Positions 1 to 9,044 of a DNA stretch of 64,000 bases are shown here, one piece after another. The stretch covers positions 1-64,000 of the forward strand of contig NZ_AOCN01000019.1 of NCBI RefSeq assembly GCF_000350525.1, written 5' to 3'. The notes under the pieces are model-generated. The model worked only from the letters and a program-made list of their open reading frames with translations, was not told where the DNA came from and searched no databases. Position numbers and translations under genes: made by a program. This stretch comes from Leucobacter salsicius M1-8 (lineage in GTDB: Bacteria; Actinomycetota; Actinomycetes; Actinomycetales; Microbacteriaceae). Positions within the stretch are counted from its first letter, which is position 1, and every line of letters starts with the position of its first letter.

Positions 1-782
1 GTCACGGGGTGCCGGATCACCTCAACCGGGGTGCGGTACGCGTGACTGACGATCTCACTGGTGAGCACCCGCTCGGGCGCATCGCAGGCAACGATCTTGC
101 CATCGCGCAGCAGCGCGATGCGGTCCGCGTAGGCGGCGGCAAGGTTGAGATCGTGCAGCACGATCAGTACGGCGTCACCCTGGCGTGCGCGCTCCCGCGC
201 GAGCGTCAGTACAGCCTCCTGATGCCCGATATCGAGTGCCGCGGTCGGCTCGTCCAGCATGAGCACGCCGGTACGGCCCGCCATGACGCGTGCGAAGGCG
301 GCGCGTGCGCGCTCTCCGCCAGAGAGCGACGGAACTCGACGGTTGCCCAGATGCGCGATGTCGGCCGAAGCAATGGCCTCGGAGATTGCCTCGTTGTCCT
401 CTTCCTCGCGCTCGGTGCGACGCCAGGGCGCGCGACCCATCTCTACGACCTGGTGCACGGTGAAGGGGAACAACAGCTGGTTGTCCTGCAGTAGTACGCT
501 GCGACGACGCGACAGGTCGACGAGCGACCAGTCGCGGAGGCCGCGATCGCCGAACTGCACGGCACCCTGGTCCGGCGAAACATCCCCGGCCAGCACGCTC
601 ATGAGCGTCGATTTGCCAGCACCATTGGGGCCGAGGAGCGCGAGCACCTCGCCGGCGCGGAGATCGAGCGAGACGTCGTCGAGCAGTGCGCGGCCGCCGC
701 GCGACAGCGTGACGGTCTCTGCGGCGCAGACGACCGATCCTGTGCTTGCGCGCTCGGGAAGCGCGATGTGGCGGGCGTTCAT
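1..782 (-). CDS. hmuV: Haem/iron ABC transporter ATPase (partial)
   Basis: This is the ATP-binding subunit of a haem or siderophore importer of the HmuV/FecE class. It powers uptake through the neighbouring permease at the cytoplasmic membrane. The reverse strand reads MNARHIALPERAS from an ATG at 782-780. Walker A (GPNGAGKST) falls at about residues 51-59, and further on are the signature LSGGERARAAFARV and Walker B VLMLDEPTAALD, followed by the H-loop HDLNLAAAYADRIALL. The start overlaps the stop of the permease as ATGA, so the two are translationally coupled. The frame stays open through base 1, so the C-terminus lies outside the window. It is transcribed after hmuU and is presumably under the same iron box at 1944-1962. 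Family assignment is firm. Haem rather than siderophore as substrate is inferred from the HmuT-like partner. Confidence 0.9.
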   Translation of the reverse strand, partial: MNARHIALPERASTGSVVCAAETVTLSRGGRALLDDVSLDLRAGEVLALLGPNGAGKSTLMSVLAGDVSPDQGAVQFGDRGLRDWSLVDLSRRRSVLLQDNQLLFPFTVHQVVEMGRAPWRRTEREEEDNEAISEAIASADIAHLGNRRVPSLSGGERARAAFARVMAGRTGVLMLDEPTAALDIGHQEAVLTLARERARQGDAVLIVLHDLNLAAAYADRIALLRDGKIVACDAPERVLTSEIVSHAYRTPVEVIRHPV

Positions 783-1846
783 CCCCAGCCTCCACTCCGT
801 TTGCGAGTTCTGCGTAGCAGCCAGAAGAAGAACGGGCCGCCCACGAGGGCGGTAAGCATGCCGATCGGCATCTCGGCCATGGGCACGATCGTGCGTGCGC
901 CGAGATCAGCCAACGTGAGTAGCAGCGCTCCACCGAGGGCTGAGCCGGTGACGAGCGGCAGATGTGCGGGCCCCAACACCATGCGCATGAGGTGCGGAAT
1001 CACGAGACCGACGAAGGAAATGATGCCGGCGAAGGCGACAGAGGCGCCGACGAGCAGTGCGACGACCACGATCATGACGATGCGTAGCGCTTCAACATTC
1101 ACGCCGAGGTGGCGCGCATTACGTTCACCGAGGGCGAGTAGATCAAGCTTGTGTGCAGCGGCGTAGGCCGAGACGAGGCCGACCACGATGATGGGGGCAG
1201 TGACGAGCACCTGCGACCAGCTTGAGCCCTGCAGGCTGCCGAGCTGCCAGAACACGATCTGTTCGCGCGACTGGGTATCCCCGAGGAACGTGAGGAGGGC
1301 GATCGCTGCGCCGCCGATCGCGTTTACCGCGATGCCGGTGAGCACGAGCGTGACGACTTCTGTCTTGCCATCGGCGCGACTCATCGCGTACACAATGAAT
1401 GTGGCGATCAGCCCCGAAACAAAGGCGAGCACGGCCGTGGTCCACGGGCCGAATAGGGTGAGCCCAAACACGATGGACAAACCAGCGCCGACGGCGGCGC
1501 CCGAGGAAATGCCGATCACACCGGGCTCAGCGAGGGGGTTGCCAAAAATGGCCTGCATGATGAGACCAGAGACCGCGAGACCCGCGCCTACGAGCACCGC
1601 CATAGCAATACGGGGGAAGCGGATGGTCCAGAGCGTCGCGTCACCGGCGGGGTGAGATGGCAGCGGGAGCCAGTCGATGCCGATGCGGTGCAGCAGCGAA
1701 CCGAGCACCTCTTGCGGCGGTATTTCGAGTTGCCCGGTGCCTGCCGACACCAGCACTGAGGCGGCAACCGCAACCGTCAGTACCGTGAACAGGATCGTGG
1801 TTCTGACCGTATGCCGTCTGGCGGTCGCCCTGTCGAGTGGATTCAT
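779..1846 (-). CDS. hmuU: Haem/iron ABC transporter permease, FecCD/BtuC family
   Basis: This is the membrane permease of the haem/iron importer. It is about 355 residues, with a short basic N-terminus (MNPLDRATARRH) followed by the usual run of some 9-10 hydrophobic helices. The family motif GNPLAEPGVIGISSGAAVG is visible, as is the cytoplasmic-loop region GERNARHLGVNVEALR that contacts the ATPase. The end overlaps hmuV as ATGA. I chose the ATG at 1846. A GTG at 1897 in the same frame would add 17 residues that do not look like a signal and has no good ribosome site, although the ATG site is weak too. The promoter is probably the -10-like TATGAT read on the minus strand at 1937-1932, next to the iron box, so the operon should be repressed when iron is plentiful. 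Confidence 0.88.
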   Translation of the reverse strand: MNPLDRATARRHTVRTTILFTVLTVAVAASVLVSAGTGQLEIPPQEVLGSLLHRIGIDWLPLPSHPAGDATLWTIRFPRIAMAVLVGAGLAVSGLIMQAIFGNPLAEPGVIGISSGAAVGAGLSIVFGLTLFGPWTTAVLAFVSGLIATFIVYAMSRADGKTEVVTLVLTGIAVNAIGGAAIALLTFLGDTQSREQIVFWQLGSLQGSSWSQVLVTAPIIVVGLVSAYAAAHKLDLLALGERNARHLGVNVEALRIVMIVVVALLVGASVAFAGIISFVGLVIPHLMRMVLGPAHLPLVTGSALGGALLLTLADLGARTIVPMAEMPIGMLTALVGGPFFFWLLRRTRKRSGGWG

Positions 1847-1931
1847 GCGTCCGTGGGGAGCTTTCTTCGTGTGTGCAAGGCACGTTTGGGCGCACACTCG
1901 TTTGCACGAGTATTAAGCGCATTCACACTTC

Positions 1932-1962
1932 ATCATATCTTGACTAGGTTAGGCTAATCTGC
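1932..1962. promoter_or_regulatory. DtxR/IdeR-type iron box with -10 of hmuU promoter
   Basis: The 19-mer CTAGGTTAGGCTAATCTGC at 1944-1962 matches the DtxR/IdeR consensus TTAGGTTAGGCTAACCTAA at 15 of 19 positions, including the uninterrupted core TAGGTTAGGCTAA. It lies in an AT-rich patch between the divergent hmuU and hmuT. Minus-strand TATGAT at 1937-1932 would put the box over the -35/spacer region of hmuUV, a classic repressor position. A DtxR family repressor is encoded at 31476 in the same window. Binding itself is inferred. Confidence 0.8.
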
Positions 1963-2095
1963 GCGCGGCATCGGTGCTTTGGCGTCGCGAATGCGGCGCC
2001 CCACTGTCGGTCACAGACAGGAGTAAGCCCGCCGCGGGGATTTCCTGTAGGGCCGCTGCGACGATGAGATCGTCGAGCTAATTAGAGGGGTACAC

Positions 2096-3235
2096 ATGCT
2101 CAAGCACCGCACATCTCGCGTTCACAGAGCGCTCGCGCTCACCCTGCTGTGTGGGATTGCGTTGACCGGCTGTCAATCGAGCGGAGCCGCTGGTTCTGGA
2201 GTGGTTGCGGGCACCGAAGTTGAGTTGCCTCCCCTGGACAAGGTCACCCCGCTGGAGAATCCCCGTACATACGAGGGCCCCACGACCGCCATTATCGGCG
2301 GCCCGAGCATCGAGCCACTTGAATCGACCCCTACTCCTCAGCTGCCGGTGACGGTGCAGTCTCACGACCGCGGCGGCGACGTAGATGTCGAGGTCACCGA
2401 CGTTTCACGCGTGCTTGCGCTGTCGCTCAGTGGATCGCTGGCGGAGACCGTTCACTCGCTCGGCATGTCCGACAGCCTCGTCGGCCGCGACGTCTCCACC
2501 AATTTTTCTGGGGCTGAGGACCTCCCCGTCGTGACCCGCGAGGGTCACTCGATCGACGCAGAGGGTGTCTTGTCACTCAGCCCCTCGCTCATCATCACCG
2601 ACGGCTCAATCGGGCCCACCGACGTGGTACTGCAGCTGCGCGACGCCGGGATCCCGGTGGTGACAGTTGATCGAGCGATCGATGAACACACCACCTACGA
2701 AACCACTCAGCAAGTGGCCGACGCCCTCGGCATCGGTGAGGTTGCGGGTGACCGCAACGCGCAGCTCAAGACCGCGATCGAGGCCAAGGAAGCCGAAGTA
2801 GCAAAATTGCTGCCCGCAGATAAAGCGAATCTGCCGCGCGTTGCATTTTTGTACATCCGAGGCAGCTCGGGGATCTATTACCTCTTCGGTGAGGGGAGCG
2901 GCATCGACAGCATGATCCAGTCGATCGGCGCGGTCGACGTTGCAGCTGAGAGTGGTTGGAAGGGCGAGCGGCCCATGACCGATGAAGCGCTTGTGGCTAT
3001 CGACCCCGACATTCTGCTGGTGATGAGTCAGGGACTCGAGAGTGCCGGCGGTGTTGACGGTCTGATCGCCGCACAGCCCAGCATTGCCCTCACCACCGCG
3101 GGCAAGAATCGGCGCATCATTGACGTGGACGAGAAGTTGCTGTTTGCGGGGGGCTCACGCCTCCCCGACGTGATTGACGGTCTCGCACGCGCAATTTACG
3201 CGCCCGATTCGCTCCCGGCTGTGGCTCAGCAGTAG
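2096..3235 (+). CDS. hmuT: Haem-binding lipoprotein, periplasmic-binding family
   Basis: This is the substrate-binding lipoprotein of the haem/iron importer. It is 379 residues long, with a basic N-terminus, a hydrophobic segment and the lipobox LTGC, so Cys26 is the lipidated residue. An extended linker precedes a class III (TroA/FecB-type) binding fold, seen as the segments VLALSLSGSLAETVHSLGMSD, LIITDGSIGPTDVVLQLRDAGIPVV and a long connecting helix (EAKEAEVAKLLPADK). The C-terminal lobe contains PDILLVMSQGLESAGG. It is divergent from hmuUV and shares the 250-bp control region with the iron box. The ATG has AGAGGGG as ribosome site 7 bases upstream. The HmuT call rests on gene order and length. 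A siderophore-binding protein is the main alternative. Confidence 0.85.
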   Translation: MLKHRTSRVHRALALTLLCGIALTGCQSSGAAGSGVVAGTEVELPPLDKVTPLENPRTYEGPTTAIIGGPSIEPLESTPTPQLPVTVQSHDRGGDVDVEVTDVSRVLALSLSGSLAETVHSLGMSDSLVGRDVSTNFSGAEDLPVVTREGHSIDAEGVLSLSPSLIITDGSIGPTDVVLQLRDAGIPVVTVDRAIDEHTTYETTQQVADALGIGEVAGDRNAQLKTAIEAKEAEVAKLLPADKANLPRVAFLYIRGSSGIYYLFGEGSGIDSMIQSIGAVDVAAESGWKGERPMTDEALVAIDPDILLVMSQGLESAGGVDGLIAAQPSIALTTAGKNRRIIDVDEKLLFAGGSRLPDVIDGLARAIYAPDSLPAVAQQ

Positions 3236-3367
3236 CCCACAATGCCGGATCGGAGCCACGCAAACAGGGTGGTCTTCACCGCGTTTGCAGTTGTCGCACT
3301 GTAATGTAGGTGCGATCACCGGGTGCACGATGCCGGCGTGAAACCGGTCAGTTACTTGAGGAGCAGT

Positions 3368-4039
3368 GTGGGGCAGAATTCCGCAGGGTCAGGGGAGCGT
3401 CAGCGCTACCCCGAAGACCGCTTCGACCGTGTTGCGCGCACAGGACGCGTTGGCGCCCACCGGGTGACCGCTCGTCCACGCTACGTGTGGCAGTTTCTCA
3501 TTGCGGGCCTGCTGGGCTTCGCGCTGCTCACCACAGTGGGAGTGCTTGTGGTGCACAACATTGGCGCGGCCGGCAAGCTCCCTTCGCTGGACCGGACGCC
3601 CGCGACCACGGCACCCGCGAAGCCCGAAGCGAAGCTTGACCCGACCGCCACCGTGGCCGTGTTGAACGGCAGCGAAACACCCAACCTGGCGGCTTCGCTC
3701 GACAAACTCATCACTGACGAGCAGTGGGGCCAGATTCTCTTCTCGGGCAGCGCAGCGTCGCAGGATGTGAAAATCTCTGCGGTGTTCTATTCAGACCCCG
3801 CCGATGCAGATGCCGCCGCGGGACTAGCCGCCAAGTTGGGCGGTCTCTCGACCTACACGACGCAGGACTACGTCGAGTACGGGGCGAAGCTTGTTGTGCT
3901 GCTCGGCTCGGACTACGCCGGCCCGGGGCTCGAGGAAGCCGCCTCGCTGACCGCGGAACGTGGCGCTGAAGGCACGATCGCGCCCGAGGGCGCGGCTGAC
4001 GCTGGCGGGGCAGTGCCAGAGACGCCCGAGGGGCAGTAA
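3368..4039 (+). CDS. LytR_C domain membrane protein
   Basis: This single-pass envelope protein has a LytR C-terminal (LytR_C) domain. A cytoplasmic basic N-terminus (YPEDRFDRVARTGRVGAHR) leads into one membrane helix (FLIAGLLGFALLTTVGVLVV). An Ala/Pro linker follows, then an external domain with TVAVLNGSETPNLAASL and YVEYGAKLVVLLGSDYAGPG, the β-rich core typical of the family. I chose the GTG at 3368 because GAGGAG ends 4-5 bases upstream; the frame is open back to 3323 but has no ribosome site there. The predicted length is 223 residues. The gene directly precedes groEL in the same orientation, an arrangement I know from other Microbacteriaceae, but groEL has its own promoter. The role is unknown; a link to cell-wall polymer attachment is suggested only by the domain name. 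Confidence 0.75.
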   Translation: MGQNSAGSGERQRYPEDRFDRVARTGRVGAHRVTARPRYVWQFLIAGLLGFALLTTVGVLVVHNIGAAGKLPSLDRTPATTAPAKPEAKLDPTATVAVLNGSETPNLAASLDKLITDEQWGQILFSGSAASQDVKISAVFYSDPADADAAAGLAAKLGGLSTYTTQDYVEYGAKLVVLLGSDYAGPGLEEAASLTAERGAEGTIAPEGAADAGGAVPETPEGQ

Positions 4040-4108
4040 GCCTTCTTTCTGCCCCTCGCTCGCGCCGCGTTGTTGCAGTCGCGGTCGTGTTCGCTGTGCG
4101 CGAGCTGC

Positions 4109-4137
4109 TTGCACTCACACAGCACGAGTGCCAGTAT
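4109..4137 (+). promoter_or_regulatory. Probable groEL promoter
   Basis: A -35-like TTGCAC at 4109-4114 is followed after 17 bases by CAGTAT at 4132-4137, just upstream of the CIRCE element. The -10 is only half consensus, so the assignment rests mainly on spacing and position. Confidence 0.45.
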
Positions 4138-4142
4138 TGTTG

Positions 4143-5850
<1,708 letters not shown>

Positions 5851-5876
5851 GTCCTCACAACAGCACTCGCTGACAC

Positions 5877-5911
5877 AGCGGGGCCGCGCCTTCGGGCACG
5901 GCCCCGCTTTT
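5877..5911 (+). terminator. Terminator of groEL
   Basis: A GC-rich stem formed by AGCGGGGCCG and CGGCCCCGCT, with an inner GCC/GGC extension and TTCG loop, is followed by TTTT. It is a good Rho-independent terminator 27 bases after the groEL stop. Confidence 0.9.
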
Positions 5912-5962
5912 GTGTTGTAGCAAAGCTGAGGAGCGTCATGTGTTGGTAGTTCCAATGTTACG

Positions 5963-6511
5963 ATGGGGAGTTGCCCGTCATGTTTCCATGAAAGGTTAAA
6001 CATCCACTCACCATTCGCCGTCGCTCCGACTGAACGCACCGACGAACTGCACCCCAATCTCACTCCTCAGCAGCTGCGCGAGATACTCGCAGCGCAGCCC
6101 GAGCAGGCTCTCGCGGTCGCCGTGCACCGTCACTCAGACGAGCCACTGCGATCCTGGTTGTGGGAAACCGGTGACGGGGAGCTGCGCATGGCGATGTACA
6201 AGCACTACCTTGCGCTGCGTGAGCAGATGGCCGCAGTTGGGCAGCCCCTGCCCGAGGCAGCTGCACGCTTCGACGCCGCCGTCGACCGGGCCTACGGTCA
6301 GTGGCAGGCGGGGTTTGCGGCCCCTCCCCAGAAGACCTCACCAAGACCTCGACGAGCAATGACCTTGTTGCCAGCCCGCAGGTTTCCCCGTTGCCGCAGG
6401 CTGCGGCTCCCGCACACGCTTCAATCACCCCGGGAATCGAAACCCCCGCGGTCCCTAAATCGGCACAGCTCGCCGAATTGCGGCTCCCTGACGGGGCGCT
6501 CGTGTCCCTGA
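5963..6511 (+). CDS. N-terminal half of a probably frameshifted FHA protein
   Basis: The first roughly 120 codons look genuine: LTPQQLREILAAQPEQALAVAVHRHSDEP and a helical segment up to QWQAGFAAPPQ have normal composition and high GC at third positions. From about 6330 to the stop at 6509 the frame turns into an Arg/Ser/Pro-rich run that is a shadow of the FHA reading frame one base off. The most economical reading is a single protein of roughly 278 residues. Its N-terminal helical domain would continue after a -1 shift near the C-rich run CCCCTCCCC (6320-6328) into the FHA frame that ends at 6798. I do not recognise the N-terminal domain. A real natural mutation, a sequencing error or programmed frameshifting cannot be told apart here. 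The alternative is two overlapping genes. Confidence 0.5.
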   Translation: MGSCPSCFHERLNIHSPFAVAPTERTDELHPNLTPQQLREILAAQPEQALAVAVHRHSDEPLRSWLWETGDGELRMAMYKHYLALREQMAAVGQPLPEAAARFDAAVDRAYGQWQAGFAAPPQKTSPRPRRAMTLLPARRFPRCRRLRLPHTLQSPRESKPPRSLNRHSSPNCGSLTGRSCP

Positions 6512-6798
6512 CCGAGGCGACCGTGTTGATTGGGCGAAATCCTTCGCATGAATATGGAGAAGCCCAACTCGTGGTGTTTGGAGACGATCACCGGCTGATT
6601 TCGGCGACCCACGCAATGCTGCGGCTCCACGACGGATTCTGGTTCATCGATGATCTGGGCTCTACGAACGGCACCACTTTGGGGCCGGGCAGTGACGTGC
6701 CCAAGCTCCCGCCGCGCGAGACCCATCACCTCGACGGTGAGTTCTTGCTGGGTGGTCTGCCATTCATGTTGACGTCGACGACAGGTGTTTCCCAGTGA
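6301..6798 (+). CDS. FHA domain protein (C-terminal part of the frameshifted gene)
   Basis: This frame encodes an Ala/Pro/Thr-rich linker followed by a complete forkhead-associated domain. Its motifs are VLIGRNPSHEYG, the pThr-binding LISATHAML, and WFIDDLGSTNGTTL. FHA domains bind phosphothreonine peptides and usually act downstream of Ser/Thr kinases. The nominal GTG at 6301 has no convincing ribosome site. The linker joins logically to the C-terminal end of the helical domain encoded from 5963 in another frame, so this is more likely the tail of that gene. Its TGA overlaps the GTG of the FHA-ABC exporter (GTGA), which implies translational coupling and a shared phospho-signalling role. Confidence 0.7.
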   Translation: MAGGVCGPSPEDLTKTSTSNDLVASPQVSPLPQAAAPAHASITPGIETPAVPKSAQLAELRLPDGALVSLTEATVLIGRNPSHEYGEAQLVVFGDDHRLISATHAMLRLHDGFWFIDDLGSTNGTTLGPGSDVPKLPPRETHHLDGEFLLGGLPFMLTSTTGVSQ

Positions 6799-8981
6799 CC
6801 GTTTCGGCGCCCGCCCTCGAGCTTGCCTATGCCGGAGAAGTGCACTCGCTCTCGCCCGCGCAGTTCTTTATCGTCGGTCGCACGAGCGTCGCCGACCTGC
6901 GGATCGATCTGCCAATCGTGTCACGTCGGCACCTGGTGATCGGCTACAAGAACGGCTGGTTTATCGAGGATCTTGGCTCGCACAACGGCGTCTTCGTCGA
7001 CGGGCACCGGATCGAGCGCATTGCGCTCACCGGCGCCACCTCTGTGCGTCTCGGCAATGCCCGCACGGGGCCACTGCTCGAGCTTGTGCCCGATGCCGCG
7101 TCGGTCTCCGTTGCAACCACGCGTCAACTCACTCCGCAGGAGTTTGGCGAGATGCTGCGCACGGTGGAGGCGCCCCCGCAACTCGCTGAGATCCTCTCCT
7201 ACGCGGGAGCGGCTATGACTTTTGCCTCAGATGTGCCGGGCGTTCCCGCTGTCGCGACCGCGGGGCACGGTGGCGGGCCTGGCTCGTATGCCGGTGGACT
7301 TGAGGTGCGCAGGCTCGGGTTTACCGTCGAGGGTGGCAAGCAACTGCTGCGCGACGTCACCTTTGATGCCGGGAGGGGCACGCTGACGGCGATCGTCGGG
7401 CCCTCGGGCGCGGGTAAATCAACCTTTGCACGTGCGGTCTCTGGCCTTACTCGGCCCAGTGGTGGGCAGGTCATGTTTGACGGCGTTGACGTGCATGCTG
7501 AGTACGACCGAGCGAAGTCCATGATTGGCATGGTGCCGCAGGAAGACGTGATCCACGGGCAGCTGACGCTGCTGCGGGCCCTGCGCTATGCCGCGAGGCT
7601 TCGACTGGGATCCGGCATGAGCGCGGCCGAGCGTGAGGGGCATGTGCAGCGGGCCCTTGCCCAGCTGGATCTCGAAGCGCATGTGAACACCCGCATTTCG
7701 AAGCTGTCGGGAGGCCAGCGTAAGCGCGCCTCGGTGGCGCTTGAACTGCTCACTGAACCCGCGTTTCTGATTCTTGATGAGCCAACCTCGGGGCTTGACC
7801 CGGCACTTGATCGCCAGCTCATGGCGGAATTTCGGGCGCTCGCCGATGGCGGTCGAACCGTGCTGACGATCACGCATTCCGTTGCCTGTCTCGACGTGTG
7901 CGACCAGGTGCTCGTACTCGTGCCGGGAGGGGCGCCAGCGTTCATTGGCAGCGAGGCTGGCGCTTTCGCCTACTTCGGGACGACGGACTGGTCGAATATT
8001 TTTGACCTGCTGAAGAACGACCCGCAGGGCTGCGCAGACCGGTGGCTGGCTTCGGTCGAGGCCAGGGCACTCGCGGTTGAGCACGCCCTCAAACCCGCGC
8101 AGGCGGTGGCGGCGCCGGCTCCGGTTCCCACCACGAACCGCTTCGTGCAGTTCATGACCCTGATGCAGCGACAGCTATCGCTGATGGTCGCAGACCGCGG
8201 TTATACGGCCTTCTTGATTGCGCTTCCGTTCGTGATCGGATTGCTCCCATTGGTGGTACCGGGCGAGACCGGACTCACTCGGGTGCAGCAGGCGAAGGAC
8301 GCACAGGAGCCGCAGATGATCCTCACGCTGCTCACGATCGGCGCCATCTTCATGGGCATCTCGATGAGTATTCGAGACCTGGTCGGCGAACGCAGTATCT
8401 ACGCGCGCGAGCGGGCTGTGGGCCTCAGCACCTCGGCCTACCTCGCGGCGAAGATCGTGGTGTACAACCTACTGGGCCTATTTGGCGCAATCGTCATCGT
8501 GACGGTGTCAGGGCTCTTGAAGGATGCGCCCACCGGCGAAGGGGTGCTGGGGCTGGGTGCGCGCGTGGAACTCACCATAGGTATCGCGGTGACGATCTCC
8601 ATCGGCGTGCTGATTGGGCTGTTGCTCTCTGCGCTGGTGAGCTCCCAGAACCAGGTGATGCCCGTGCTCATCGTGGTGCTCATGGTGCAGATGGTGCTCA
8701 ACGGCGGGCTCATTCCGCTCGTGGACAGCGGCTTCCTGAACTGGGTGTCGATGACGGTGCCGGCGCGCTGGTCGATGGCGATGGGCGCGGTGAGTGTCGA
8801 CATGCATCACTTGCTCTCCATCGCGAATGACCTTGAGCGAGCTGGCGCAGCGAACTCGATGCCCGACCTCGACCCGATGTGGAACCCGAGCGCGCTGCGC
8901 TGGTGGCTTGCCGCCTGCGTCTTGAGCGTAATGGCCGCGCTGATGGTCGTCGCAACTTGGTGGCGCACCCGCACGAGATGA
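6795..8981 (+). CDS. FHA-ABC exporter, ATPase and permease fused (Rv1747-like)
   Basis: This 728-residue half-size ABC exporter is of the type known from mycobacterial Rv1747. An N-terminal FHA domain (about residues 20-85; FIVGRTSVADL, VSRRHLVI, DLGSHNGVFVDG) is followed by a linker. The nucleotide-binding domain has Walker A GPSGAGKST near residues 202-210, signature LSGGQRKRASV near 304 and Walker B FLILDEPTSGLDP near 325. An ABC-2 type membrane domain with about six helices occupies roughly residues 470-720. Rv1747 is controlled by kinase PknF through its FHA domains and affects cell-envelope lipids; substrate and kinase here are unknown. Rv1747 carries two FHA domains, while here one is fused and one sits on the coupled upstream gene. 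A convergent hairpin follows. Confidence 0.88.
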   Translation: MTVSAPALELAYAGEVHSLSPAQFFIVGRTSVADLRIDLPIVSRRHLVIGYKNGWFIEDLGSHNGVFVDGHRIERIALTGATSVRLGNARTGPLLELVPDAASVSVATTRQLTPQEFGEMLRTVEAPPQLAEILSYAGAAMTFASDVPGVPAVATAGHGGGPGSYAGGLEVRRLGFTVEGGKQLLRDVTFDAGRGTLTAIVGPSGAGKSTFARAVSGLTRPSGGQVMFDGVDVHAEYDRAKSMIGMVPQEDVIHGQLTLLRALRYAARLRLGSGMSAAEREGHVQRALAQLDLEAHVNTRISKLSGGQRKRASVALELLTEPAFLILDEPTSGLDPALDRQLMAEFRALADGGRTVLTITHSVACLDVCDQVLVLVPGGAPAFIGSEAGAFAYFGTTDWSNIFDLLKNDPQGCADRWLASVEARALAVEHALKPAQAVAAPAPVPTTNRFVQFMTLMQRQLSLMVADRGYTAFLIALPFVIGLLPLVVPGETGLTRVQQAKDAQEPQMILTLLTIGAIFMGISMSIRDLVGERSIYARERAVGLSTSAYLAAKIVVYNLLGLFGAIVIVTVSGLLKDAPTGEGVLGLGARVELTIGIAVTISIGVLIGLLLSALVSSQNQVMPVLIVVLMVQMVLNGGLIPLVDSGFLNWVSMTVPARWSMAMGAVSVDMHHLLSIANDLERAGAANSMPDLDPMWNPSALRWWLAACVLSVMAALMVVATWWRTRTR

Positions 8982-8985
8982 CCCC

Positions 8986-9027
8986 GTGGGGGCTAGCGAG
9001 TTACAGAGAACTGCCGCTAGCCCACAC
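8986..9027. terminator. Bidirectional terminator-like hairpin
   Basis: The arms GGCTAGCG (8991-8998) and CGCTAGCC (9015-9022), extended by GTG/CAC at the base, form a stem between the convergent FHA-ABC exporter and the histidine kinase. There is no U-tract, so strength is uncertain. Confidence 0.5.
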
Positions 9028-9044
9028 GGTCTACCGAGAAATGG

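Noticed and set aside
3323-3367. GTG at 3323 as start of the LytR_C protein
   Set aside because: The GTG at 3368 has a strong GAGGAG ribosome site at the right distance; the extra 15 codons have none.
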